This document shows, in pieces, positions 7,399 to 16,800 of a stretch of 64,000 nt of DNA (position 1 is its first letter; every line of letters begins with the position of its first letter). The stretch lies in NCBI RefSeq assembly GCF_043944905.1, contig NZ_JBIMSN010000141.1, positions 1-64,000 on the forward strand, given 5' to 3'. Position numbers and translations under genes: made by a program. Below the pieces are notes generated by a model, which saw only the letters and a list, made by a program, of their open reading frames with translations, had not been told where the DNA came from and did no database searches. Source of the stretch: Antrihabitans spumae (GTDB lineage: Bacteria; Actinomycetota; Actinomycetes; Mycobacteriales; Mycobacteriaceae).

Positions 7399-9722
7399 CA
7401 GGGCAGCAACTTCCTGTTGGATGCGTCGAGCTGTTCGGCCCGATCGATCCGATCGCCGAGCGCTCGCAACTCGGTGGCGAAATCCTCTCGCTCCTTGCGC
7501 AACTCGGGACCTCCCGGACCGATCAGATTGCGGTTGTCGGCCAGCTTGTACGCCGAGGCGAACAGTTCCGACGACACCGATTCCGGGCTGTGCAGACGGG
7601 TTTGCAGCAGCATCTGCTGGCCCACTCGGACGCACTCGCTCAGCAGCTGATCGCGGTCGACCTTCGACTCGGGGTCGCGCAGGGCCAGCCGTTCGGCGAC
7701 GACGAGCTGGGCGCCGAGGAACGACCGCAACGTGCGGTGCGCCATCATAAATCCGCTGCCTGCGAGCTTGTCGAGAAGTTCGGTCGGGGTCGGTTTACGG
7801 GTGCGCCATTCCGGATCGACAAGCAGCACTTCGGCTTCCATTTCCGTCTCGAAGCCGCGCCGATCGGGGAAGAAGAACTCGAACTTGAGCAGATCTCGCA
7901 ACCGCATCGCTTCGGCCCACCCCGCTTCGAGGGGGTTCGCGGAGTGACTGTCGAATGCGGTGAGTGCCGCGAGTTCGAGCAGTGACCGATTGACGAACCA
8001 GTGAATTGCGCTGTTGCGGTAGAACGCGGCGACCAGGTGCTGGCCGGGTTCGATCGAGTAGACGGGCTCCTCGCCTGCGGTGTAGCCGGTGACCACCTTG
8101 GCGTCGGACAACCGATCGAGCACGCCCGCAAGGCCCTTTCGTTCGCGAAGCACCTGCAGTTCGCCCTGCGGAATCTTGCGTTCGTCGATGTAGGCGAGCA
8201 CCGGGTCGAGGATCGACTGGATCTCCGGAATCGTCAGCGCGCGACCACGAACACCGAGCAGTGCCAGCGTGACGAGGGCGTTGGTTGCGATCGGCGTGAT
8301 TCGATTGATTCCGACCGCAACCTCGAACGCGAGCTTCTGCACTGCGAGGCGGGCTCTGGCCTCGTCCGGTGGTGCATCGGCACCCATGACGTCGCCGTGT
8401 GCGGTGAGCCGATCGCGAGCCGAGAGTGGATCGCCGAACCGGATGTAGACGTGACCGGCCGAATTCTGTTGGCTACGAATGTAGTTGGCCATCCAAGCGA
8501 GACCTTCGGCCTTCTTCTTGCCGCCGAGTTGTTCGTCGGAGATGGCACCGAGTTCGTTGAGGCGCTCGTAGGTGATGGACACCGGAATGAGCAGGGCGTC
8601 CTCCGCCCTGCCGGTGCGCACCGCCATCGCGAGATAGTTGAGCAGGCCGTAGCGCGGCGGCCGAAGCTTGCCGGTCCGCGTGCGACCGCCCTCGAAATAC
8701 CACTCCATGTTGAAGCGCTTGGCGAGCAGGTAGCCGAAATACTCCTCGACGACGGCCTTGTAGATTTCGTCTTCGCCGAAGCTGCGCCGGATGAAGACGG
8801 TTCCGGTGCGTCGAGCGATCGGTCCGATGGGCCAGAAGTTCAAGTTGGCCCCGCCGATCAGGTGATTCGGCGGAAAGTCGTTCTGCGCGAGTACATCTCC
8901 GAGAACGAAGGCGTCGGCGTAGGAACGATGCGACGGCAGGAACACAAGCGGATAGCGACGGTTGTACTTTCGTAGCTCCGCCATACCCGTCTCGTCGGCG
9001 TGAACGGTCCACGCGCGCTTGTGAATCGGTGCCATCGCCTGGCTGAAGAGGTCGGAGACCAAGCGACTCTGCGCTGCGACGAGCTCACGGAGCGCGGCGT
9101 CTGCACGTTCGAACGCTTCCTCGCGAGGTATGCCGGTTCGCGCGGCGATATCGTCGAGTTGCCTGCGAAAGCGGGGGTCGTCGAGGATCTCCTCGGCGAC
9201 GAGCCGGGGCACCTTGTAGCGGTCGCCGATCACGGTTCGCTCGGCGCGAGCCAACGTGACGACTGCGCTGCGCACGATGTATCTGGCGAGCGAACGAGGG
9301 GTGTCGTTGCCCGTGGATTCCGTGTGGCGGGTGCGCAACTCGCTCAACAATGCCGGTTCGCCCGTGAGGACGCGATGGCGGTCCGGTGCGTTGCGAACGA
9401 TCCACTTCTGCGCGAGGCGGTGCGGATTTCGTGGGTTGGAGAAGGTGGCGATGTCGGAGACATGTGCGCGTCGTGATCCGTCCCGCTCCTTCGGCAGCCA
9501 CAGCACTCGAACCGGGACGACCATCGGGTCGTCACCGCGCGCGAGCAGTTTGTTCACGATCTGTTCGGTGTCGAGGGCGATCTGAATCGGCGACGGTGCG
9601 CTCGATCCGCGCTCGAGTCCGTCTGCCGCCACCCATCGCGATATGACGTCGCGTTCGACAGCCGTTGCGGCCTCGACGAGGACTACGGCTGCTGTGGCTG
9701 CTGTCGGCTTGCTGTCGCTCAT
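7398..9722 (-). CDS. plsB: Glycerol-3-phosphate 1-O-acyltransferase PlsB
   Basis: A 774-residue PlsB-type enzyme that places the first acyl chain on glycerol-3-phosphate. The acyltransferase core shows LPSHRSYADAFVL with HX4D near residue 264, then GGANLNFWPIGPIARRTG, YFEGGRTRTGK and IPVSITYERL in the family order. Length is close to mycobacterial PlsB2. ATG 9722 has AAGGGA at good spacing. It is first in a minus-strand run with the HAD-PlsC fusion, which gives the two successive acylation steps, followed by the rluA-like gene. No membrane segment is obvious, so peripheral membrane association is likely. Confidence 0.94.
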   Translation of the reverse strand: MSDSKPTAATAAVVLVEAATAVERDVISRWVAADGLERGSSAPSPIQIALDTEQIVNKLLARGDDPMVVPVRVLWLPKERDGSRRAHVSDIATFSNPRNPHRLAQKWIVRNAPDRHRVLTGEPALLSELRTRHTESTGNDTPRSLARYIVRSAVVTLARAERTVIGDRYKVPRLVAEEILDDPRFRRQLDDIAARTGIPREEAFERADAALRELVAAQSRLVSDLFSQAMAPIHKRAWTVHADETGMAELRKYNRRYPLVFLPSHRSYADAFVLGDVLAQNDFPPNHLIGGANLNFWPIGPIARRTGTVFIRRSFGEDEIYKAVVEEYFGYLLAKRFNMEWYFEGGRTRTGKLRPPRYGLLNYLAMAVRTGRAEDALLIPVSITYERLNELGAISDEQLGGKKKAEGLAWMANYIRSQQNSAGHVYIRFGDPLSARDRLTAHGDVMGADAPPDEARARLAVQKLAFEVAVGINRITPIATNALVTLALLGVRGRALTIPEIQSILDPVLAYIDERKIPQGELQVLRERKGLAGVLDRLSDAKVVTGYTAGEEPVYSIEPGQHLVAAFYRNSAIHWFVNRSLLELAALTAFDSHSANPLEAGWAEAMRLRDLLKFEFFFPDRRGFETEMEAEVLLVDPEWRTRKPTPTELLDKLAGSGFMMAHRTLRSFLGAQLVVAERLALRDPESKVDRDQLLSECVRVGQQMLLQTRLHSPESVSSELFASAYKLADNRNLIGPGGPELRKEREDFATELRALGDRIDRAEQLDASNRKLLP

Positions 9723-9879
9723 GGCGTCCCTTCACATGCGGTGCTCGACCGTCGATCCCGGTGGGGACCTGTTCGAACTGTCTCGACGACAGTGTCGACG
9801 AAGATTCCTGCGGAGTGCTCATTCTCCCGTCGCGTCGCCGTTCGTGCCGAGGGTTTGTCATATCCGACGTTAGGCTTCG

Positions 9880-10644
9880 ATGATGGATTGGGCACTGCGC
9901 TCGTGCGCGTGGCGTGGTCACGAAACCTACGCGCCCGACGAGGAGTCGTTGCGGGCACGGCTGGCTGTCGACACTGCCGTTGGCCAGGCCTGGCGATGTC
10001 TGCGGTGTGGCAATTTCGTACCGGGCGAGCCGCGTCGTAGCGGTCCGGCTGATCAGGCTCCCGAGGTTCCGCACGGCAGGTTGTTGCGCGACCGCATGCT
10101 GATGCGGCTGCTTGCTGCCGAACGGGTTGTTCGGGCACTTGTGCTGTTGATCGTTGCCGTCGCCATCTTCAAGTTCCGCGGTGCCAAAGGCACGGTAAGG
10201 GAGGCGTTCGACGCGGAGCTGCCGCTGCTGAGACCGTTGGCCGATCAGATCGGCTGGAACATCGACGATTCGAAGATCGTGCACGGGATCGATCGTGCGT
10301 TCTCGTTGTCGGACACGACGCTGTTCTGGTTAGGCGTCGGAGTCTGCGTCTACGCGGGTTTGCAAATCGCTGAGGCCGTCGGTCTGTGGCTGGTGAAACG
10401 CTGGGGCGAATACCTCGCGGTGATCGCGACGAGCATTTTCCTGCCCATCGAGATCTACGAATTGCTCGAGCGGGTAACGGTCCTGCGGCTCGGCGCGCTG
10501 TTGATCAACATTGCGGCGATCGTCTGGTTGGTCTGGAGCAAGCGGCTCTTCGGTCTTCGTGGCGGTGGCGCTGCTTATCACGCGGAGCACTCGGCCGAAA
10601 GTCTGCTCACCGTGGAACGGGCTGCAGCGGCGAAGGCTGCCTGA
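9880..10644 (+). CDS. DUF2127-like membrane protein with N-terminal Cys-rich segment
   Basis: A 254-residue protein. Residues 9-45 contain C-x4-H and a C-x2-C (WRCLRCGNFV), which looks like a small zinc-ribbon-like segment. Then come three or four hydrophobic helices (about 85-105, 145-165, 175-195, 205-220) with the DUF2127 look (FWLGVGVCVYAGLQIAEAVG, WGEYLAVIATSIFLPIEIYE). Function unknown. ATG 9880 and 9883 are both possible starts. It is divergent from plsB across 157 bases and upstream of the IdeR-boxed mbtI, but nothing ties it to either pathway. Confidence 0.75.
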   Translation: MMDWALRSCAWRGHETYAPDEESLRARLAVDTAVGQAWRCLRCGNFVPGEPRRSGPADQAPEVPHGRLLRDRMLMRLLAAERVVRALVLLIVAVAIFKFRGAKGTVREAFDAELPLLRPLADQIGWNIDDSKIVHGIDRAFSLSDTTLFWLGVGVCVYAGLQIAEAVGLWLVKRWGEYLAVIATSIFLPIEIYELLERVTVLRLGALLINIAAIVWLVWSKRLFGLRGGGAAYHAEHSAESLLTVERAAAAKAA

Positions 10645-10692
10645 CCGGCCTGCAGGTCCACATTGCGTGACGAGAGCCATACCGCGGTATGT

Positions 10693-10711
10693 AAAGGCAA
10701 TGCTAACCTTC
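10693..10711. promoter_or_regulatory. Secondary IdeR/DtxR-like iron box
   Basis: AAAGGCAATGCTAACCTTC matches 12 of 19 positions of the IdeR consensus, with a perfect GCTAACCT right half. It lies 10 bases upstream of the stronger box at 10722-10740, so tandem repressor binding is plausible. Confidence 0.6.
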
Positions 10712-10721
10712 CTTCAGTTAA

Positions 10722-10740
10722 TTAGGTGAGCCTTTCCAAA
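10722..10740. promoter_or_regulatory. IdeR/DtxR iron box upstream of mbtI
   Basis: TTAGGTGAGCCTTTCCAAA closely matches the 19-bp IdeR box (TTAGGTTAGSCTAACCTAA). It lies just before the salicylate synthase start and its SD GGAGG (10743-10747). Iron-replete IdeR would repress siderophore synthesis here. Confidence 0.85.
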
Positions 10741-10751
10741 CTGGAGGAACG

Positions 10752-12071
10752 TTGTCGACCACCGATGAGTACGTGCGCATCGACGCCGCAGTCGACCCCC
10801 TCGCCGCAGTCACACGCTTGGCCGCGTCCGGCCGTTTCGAAGAGTACGTGGTCTACGAGCGCCCGGGTGAATGGATTTTCGCAGGCGAAAGCCTTGGCAA
10901 AATCGAGCTCGATACTCACGAACTTCGCGTCACCTGGGACGGAGCGACCCGCACAGGTGAGTGGAGCGGTCGACCGATGGCTGTGCTCGAGGAAGCTCTG
11001 CAGTCGCTGCCACTCGGTCCAAGACGGGCTTTCGGCTGGGTCGGCTTCGAGTGCTGTGCCTATACCTTCGGTGCGGAGGCACACCTGCAGGGTGGGATCG
11101 AACTCGCGCATCTGATGATCCCGCGCGTCGAGGTCACGGTGTCGGAGTCCGGTGCGACGATCGTCGGCGGCGACAGTTCCGATCACGACGCCATCCGTGA
11201 CCTGCTGACCGCTCCGGATGCTGCGGTCCGCACCGCAGCCCCGACCGATATCGGCACCGATGCGACGGGCTATCGCGATCGTGTCGCTGCGGCTGTCGAC
11301 GAAATCAAGCAGGGTCGGTATCAGAAGGTCATCCTGTCGCGGAAGGTCGAGCTGGGATTCGAGGTAGACGTTCCCGAGTCGTATCGGCTCGGTCGCGAAA
11401 ACAACACGCCAGCAAGGTCTTTCCTGCTACGGCTCGGCGGTCTCGAAGCCGCGGGTTTCAGTCCCGAGTTGGTCGCATCGGTCGACGAGCTCGGTGTCGT
11501 CACCACGGAACCGCTGGCAGGCACGCGAGCGTTCGGCCGCGGTGACGCCGAGGACCTCGCGGCTCGGATGGACCTCGAGTCCGATCCCAAAGAAATTGTC
11601 GAACATGCAGTTTCGGTACGGACGTCGATGGCCGAGATCGAATCGGTTGCCGAGGCTGGCACCTCGCACGTCTCGGACTTCATGTCGGTCCGTGAGCGCG
11701 GCAGTGTTCAGCATCTGGCATCCACGGTCCGTGGTCAGCTCGCATCGAACCACTCGCACTGGGATGCTCTGGAAGCTCTGTCCCCGTCTGTGACCGCGTC
11801 GGGAATCCCGAAGGACGCGAGTATCGACACGATCTTCAGGCTCGATGGTGCTCCCCGCGGGCTGTATTCGGGTGCAGTGCTTGTGGTTTCGCCCGGCGGG
11901 AATCTCGAAGCGACGCTCGTACTTCGCGCGGTCTACCAGGCGGGCGGCCAGGCTTGGCTGCGCGCGGGCGCCGGGGTCATCGGGCAGTCCTCACCGGACC
12001 GGGAATTCGAAGAGACGTGTGAAAAGCTCGGCAGCGTCGCGCCATACGTGGTGGCGGCTGCGAGGAGCTGA
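10752..12071 (+). CDS. mbtI: Salicylate synthase (MbtI type)
   Basis: A 439-residue chorismate-utilising enzyme that converts chorismate through isochorismate to salicylate, the starter of mycobactin-type siderophores. It is strongly MbtI-like: RYQKVILSR with the general-base lysine (near 191), TTEPLAGTRA with the catalytic glutamate (near 253), PKEIVEHAVSVR, FMSVRERGSVQHLAS and FRLDGAPRGLYSGAV. Start is TTG 10752 with GGAGG at good spacing; the next methionine would remove conserved N-terminal sequence. Two IdeR-like boxes precede it. It supplies the substrate for the convergent aryl-AMP ligase. Confidence 0.95.
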   Translation: MSTTDEYVRIDAAVDPLAAVTRLAASGRFEEYVVYERPGEWIFAGESLGKIELDTHELRVTWDGATRTGEWSGRPMAVLEEALQSLPLGPRRAFGWVGFECCAYTFGAEAHLQGGIELAHLMIPRVEVTVSESGATIVGGDSSDHDAIRDLLTAPDAAVRTAAPTDIGTDATGYRDRVAAAVDEIKQGRYQKVILSRKVELGFEVDVPESYRLGRENNTPARSFLLRLGGLEAAGFSPELVASVDELGVVTTEPLAGTRAFGRGDAEDLAARMDLESDPKEIVEHAVSVRTSMAEIESVAEAGTSHVSDFMSVRERGSVQHLASTVRGQLASNHSHWDALEALSPSVTASGIPKDASIDTIFRLDGAPRGLYSGAVLVVSPGGNLEATLVLRAVYQAGGQAWLRAGAGVIGQSSPDREFEETCEKLGSVAPYVVAAARS

Positions 12072-12080
12072 ATCGATCTA

Positions 12081-12097
12081 CGCGCGACCGACGCGCG
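12081..12097. terminator. Small GC hairpin between convergent mbtI and mbtA
   Basis: CGCGCG-ACCGA-CGCGCG forms a 6-bp stem in the 27-base gap between the two convergent stops. It could serve as a bidirectional terminator, but it is short and has no U-tract. Confidence 0.35.
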
Positions 12098-12098
12098 C

Positions 12099-13700
12099 TC
12101 AGCCGGCAATCTGTGCGGCGAGCGCGCGTTTGTCGATTTTGCCGACTGCGGTGATCGGTAGGGATTCCAGCCGGTACAGGCTGTCGGGAAGTTTGTAAGG
12201 CGCAAGTCCGCGATCGGTCAGGAAGGACTTGAACTCGGCGAGTGACGGCATGGCATCCACGACAACCAATGCGGCACAGACTTTTTCACCAAGCGAGTCG
12301 TCCGGAATCCCGACCGCCGCGGCGTGCCGGACGGCCGGGTGAGCGAGCAGGTGCTCTTCGAGTTCGTCGCACGACACGTTCTCGCCGCCGCGATTGATGA
12401 CGTCCTTGATCCGGCCGGTCACCATCAGGTGTCCGCTCGGCAGTTGGGTTACGAGGTCGCCACTGCGGTAGAAGCCGTCGGAGGTGATCGCTCTGACGTT
12501 GTGTTCCTCGGCGCGGTAGTAACCGCGAATCGTGTACGGACCGCGTGTCGTCAACTCACCCTCGGTGCCTGCCGGAACGGGGTTTCCGTCCGCATCGACG
12601 ACCCGAACCTCGTCGCCGGGGGAGAGTGGACGACCCTGCGTGGTCGCAACGACGTCATCGGAGTCGTCGAGTCGGGTGTAGTTGAGCAGCCCCTCGGCCA
12701 TACCGAAAACCTGCTGCAACGTCGCACCCAACTGCGGCCGGACTTCCCGCGCGTTCGACTCGGCCAACTTCGCGCCACCCACCTGCAGCAGGCGTAGCGT
12801 CTCGAGGTTCGCGTCCTCCCAATCCGTTGCCGCACACCACAGTTGCGCAAGCGGAGGGACGACAGCCGTCACTGTGACGCCGTGCCGCTCGATGGCGGCA
12901 AAGGCACTTTCCGGGCTGGGATCGGCCACGAACGTGACGGCACCACCCACGCTCAGGGTGCCGAGGATGCCCGGGCAGGCGAGTGGGAAGTTGTGTGCCG
13001 CAGGAAGAGTGACGAGGTAGACGTCGTCGTTCGTCAACTCGCACACCCCTGCGCTTGCCGTTGCGTTGTAGACGTAGTCGTCGTGCGTGCGTGGGATCAG
13101 CTTGGGAACACCGGTCGTCCCACCCGAAACCAGCAGCAGCGCAATGTCGGACGGGTCCAGGTCCGGCAGCGTGGTCGGTTCGCGGTGGACCGTGTCGAGT
13201 GCGGTGAACGGTCCGGGCTCGCCGAGGACGAGGACGTGCGCTAGCGAGGGCACTCGCGCGCGAACGGTCTCGGCCAGTTCTCGGTAGTCGAATCCTGCTG
13301 CTGAGTCTGGAATTACGTAGCCGACCGCACCCGAAAGCTCGGCGAGGTGGCCGATTTCGAGCGCTCTGTGCGCAGGTAGGCACAGGACGGGTATGGCACC
13401 GGCGCGCAACAGTCCGAAGAGTGTCGGAACGAACTCCGTGGTGTTCGGTAGCTGAACGACGACGCGGTCGCCGGGTTCGATGCCGAGTGCGATCAGACCC
13501 GATGCCATCCGGTCGGCGGCCTCGTCGACCTCGCGGTAGGTGAGGTCGACGTCGTCGGACTTGATCGCGGTGCTCGCCGGCCACTGTGCGGCGGCATCGC
13601 GCAGGACGGCACCGAGGGTCCGGCCCTGCCAGAAGCCGGCTTTTCGGTAGGTCGCCGCCAGGTCGTCACTGAAACCGACGAAGCCGTCTTTGTGGTTCAT
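12099..13700 (-). CDS. mbtA: Salicyl-AMP ligase / aryl acid-activating enzyme (MbtA type)
   Basis: A 533-residue adenylating enzyme that activates salicylate (or 2,3-dihydroxybenzoate) and loads it on the NRPS aryl carrier domain. The P-loop-like LLLVSGGTTGVPKLIPRTHD (near residues 182-201) is typical of MbtA/EntE/DhbE. FGMAEGLLNYTRLDD, YRSGDLV, GRIKDVINRGGENV and the C-terminal lysine in ITAVGKIDKRAL are present. ATG 13700 has GAAGGA upstream. It is divergent from the NRPS gene with an IdeR-like box between, the arrangement of mbtA/mbtB. With salicylate synthase adjacent, salicylate is the likely substrate. Confidence 0.94.
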   Translation of the reverse strand: MNHKDGFVGFSDDLAATYRKAGFWQGRTLGAVLRDAAAQWPASTAIKSDDVDLTYREVDEAADRMASGLIALGIEPGDRVVVQLPNTTEFVPTLFGLLRAGAIPVLCLPAHRALEIGHLAELSGAVGYVIPDSAAGFDYRELAETVRARVPSLAHVLVLGEPGPFTALDTVHREPTTLPDLDPSDIALLLVSGGTTGVPKLIPRTHDDYVYNATASAGVCELTNDDVYLVTLPAAHNFPLACPGILGTLSVGGAVTFVADPSPESAFAAIERHGVTVTAVVPPLAQLWCAATDWEDANLETLRLLQVGGAKLAESNAREVRPQLGATLQQVFGMAEGLLNYTRLDDSDDVVATTQGRPLSPGDEVRVVDADGNPVPAGTEGELTTRGPYTIRGYYRAEEHNVRAITSDGFYRSGDLVTQLPSGHLMVTGRIKDVINRGGENVSCDELEEHLLAHPAVRHAAAVGIPDDSLGEKVCAALVVVDAMPSLAEFKSFLTDRGLAPYKLPDSLYRLESLPITAVGKIDKRALAAQIAG

Positions 13701-13720
13701 GTCATCCTTCGATCTGAAAC

Positions 13721-13739
13721 CAAGGTAAGGCAACCCTAC
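13721..13739. promoter_or_regulatory. IdeR-like box between divergent mbtA and mbtB
   Basis: CAAGGTAAGGCAACCCTAC matches 13 of 19 IdeR-box positions. A separate TTAGG half-site follows at 13749-13753. The position allows control of both divergent genes. Confidence 0.7.
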
Positions 13740-13822
13740 GACATTCGGTTAGGATTGCCGCTGGTGCCCTGTGGTCGTGGTGCCGGACCGGTCCTCTACG
13801 GACCAGGATTGTCGAGGAGTGT

Positions 13823-16800
13823 GTGGTGGCTGAATCAGGCAGAGCCGGGATCGATCGAGAAAGCATTCGCGACGAGGTCGCCAAGCAACTCGGCGAACCG
13901 GCGCACACCATCGCCACTGCGGACGACCTCATCCAGCTCGGGCTCGACTCGATCCGCATGATGAAACTCGCAGGTGGGTGGCGCAAGCGTGGGCTCGACG
14001 TCAACTTTGCCCAGCTCGCGGCCGCACCGACCGTCGATGCGTGGTACGCACTTCTTGCCGGTGACGTAGCCGAACCGGTGAGCGAGCCGGAAGCGGTCGA
14101 GCCGGTCGTCGCCCCCGAAGCCGACGCCGAGCCGTTCGCGCTGGCGCAGATGCAACACGCCTTCTGGATCGGCAGAACCGACAGCCAAGCGCTCGGTGGT
14201 GTGGCCGCCCATCTCTACGTCGAGTTCGACGGCGGCGGTGTGGACGCGGCTGCCTTGGAGCGAGCGGTATCCGAGTTGGTCGCACTCCATCCGATGCTGC
14301 GGGCTCAGTTCCTTCCCAACGGCACGCAACAGATCCTCGCGGTGCCCGGTCGACCCGTGTTCGCCGTCGTCGATCTGCGCGACCTCGCGGCCGACGAGGT
14401 TGCCGCGCAGCTCGCGGAGCTTCGCGACGAGAAGTCGCATCAACGGCTCGCCGTCGAGGACGGCCAGGTGCTCGACTTGACGCTTACCCTGCTCCCGGAC
14501 GGCAAGACTCGCCTGCACCTCGACGTCGACATGCTTGCAGCCGACGCGATGAGCTACCGCCTACTCGTTGCGGACCTCGCCGAGCTGTATGCCGGCCGCC
14601 AGGTTGCGGCAAGTGGATACACGTATCGGCAGTACCTCGCAGCAAAGGCCGAGAATCCGGCGCCCGCTCGCGAGCGGGACAGGCAGTGGTGGCAGAGCAG
14701 ACTTTCCGAACTGCCTGCCGCGCCTGCGCTCCCGGTCGTCCCCGAGGCCGACCGGACCGACCCGAACAAGACGGTCCGCTACCACCATTGGTTGGCACCC
14801 GAGGCCAAGCATGCCCTGTTGGCCGCAGCGCACGATCGCGGCGTCACACCCGCGATGGCGCTGGCATCGGTCTTCGCCGAAACGATCGGTCGCTGGTCTG
14901 CCGAACCGCGATTCCTGCTCAATCTTCCACTCTTCCAACGTGAGTCGCTGCATCCCGATGTCGACAGAATCGTCGGCGACTTCACCTCGTCGATCATGGT
15001 CGACGTCGATGTTTCCGCCGAATGCAGTGTGCTCGAGCGGGCCCGCGAACTGCAGAAGACGATGCATACCAACGGTTCCCACGCTGCCTACTCAGGCCTC
15101 GACGTATTGCGGGATCTCGGCAGACATCGCGGCGAACAGGTGCTCGCTCCGATCGTCTACACCAGTGCGCTGAATCTCGGTGAACTGTTCGCGGATTCGG
15201 TCGCCGACACTTTCGGTGAGCCGGTCTGGATCGTGTCGCAGGGTCCCCAGGTGCTGCTCGATGCGCAGGTGACGGAGGTCCGCGGTGGGCTGCTGCTCAA
15301 CTGGGACGTTCGCGAATCCGCCTTCCCCGCAGGTGTTGTCGACTCGATGTTCGCGCAGTACACAACCGCGATCGATCGGCTCGCGAACGGTGCTGCCGGG
15401 TGGACCGCGCAAGCGACCCCGTCGTTGCCGCTCGATCAGTTCGCGGTCAGGCGTCGGGTCAACGACACGGCGGCACCGGTAACCGGACGAGCACTGCACG
15501 AAGGCTTCTTCGCCAACGCTGCGGCGAATCCCGATGCGCCCGCGCTGCTGTGGGGCGAGACCGGCGGAAAGACCTACGGAGCCCTCGCTGCCGAAGCGCT
15601 CGCAATCGCAGGCGCATTGCAGGCCGACGGTGTCGGCGTCGGCGATGCTGTTGCGGTGCAGGTGCCGAAAGGTCCCGGGCAGATCGTCGCGGTACTCGGC
15701 GTGCTCGCCTCAGGTGCGGCCTACGTTCCGATCGGTTTCGACCAGCCCGTCGCGCGACGGACCCAGATACTCGAGACGGGTCGCGTCATCGCGGCCATCT
15801 GCCACGACAGTGAGCAGTTCCGCGGCGTCGGCATTCCAGCGCTACCCCTCGCGACTGCGGTGACATACCCGGAGCCGTTGGCACAACCGGTAATTCCCGA
15901 CACCGAGAGCGTCGCCTACGTGCTGTTCACGTCAGGGTCGACGGGCACTCCCAAGGGTGTCGACGTCCCGCACCGCGCGGCGATGAACACGATCGACGAC
16001 TGCAACCGCCGCTTCGACGTCGGCCCGGCCGATCGTTCACTCGAACTGGCGGCCCTCGAGTTCGACGCTTCGGTCTACGACATCTTCGGATTGCTGTCCG
16101 CGGGTGGTGCTGTCGTCGCGATGGATGAGGCGACGCGCGAAAACCCCTACGAATGGGTCGCTCTCGTCAACCGATACCGCGTCAGCATCCTCAACTGCGT
16201 ACCGAGCATGCTGAACATGCTGCTGACGGTCGGCAGCAGTGCCGGACTCGAACGCGGACTCGGCGATTCGCTTCGTGCGGTGCTGCTCGGCGGCGACTGG
16301 GTCGGCGTCGATCTGCCGGGCCGGTTGGAGCAGCAGGTGCCGACCTGCAGGTTCGCCGGTCTGGGTGGTGCGACGGAGACGGCCATTCACTTCTCGGTCT
16401 GTGAGGTTGCAGGCGCTGCCGGGGTCGATCCGCACTGGATCGCGGTGCCGTTCGGTACTCCGCTCGACAATGTGGCCTGCCGCGTCGTCGGTCCGACCGG
16501 TCACGACTGTCCTGACTGGGTCGCGGGTGAACTGTGGGTCGGTGGCTCGGGCGTCGCGCTCGGATATCGCAACGATCCGGAACGCTCGGCAGCGAAGTTT
16601 CTCACCCATCAAGGTCAGAACTGGTATCGCACAGGAGATCTCGCCAGATATCTCCCGGACGGCACCCTCGAATTCCTCGGGCGTGCGGACCATCAGGTCA
16701 AGATTCGTGGCTACCGGATCGAACTCGGCGAGATCGAGGGCGCGTTGCGGTCAATCGACGGCGTTGGCCTCGCCGTAGCGGTCGTCGTAGGTAAAGCTGC

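Noticed and set aside
9778..9800. CTGTC/GACAG and TCGAC-type repeats in the plsB divergent region
   Set aside because: Arms of five bases in GC-rich DNA are expected by chance and match no known operator.
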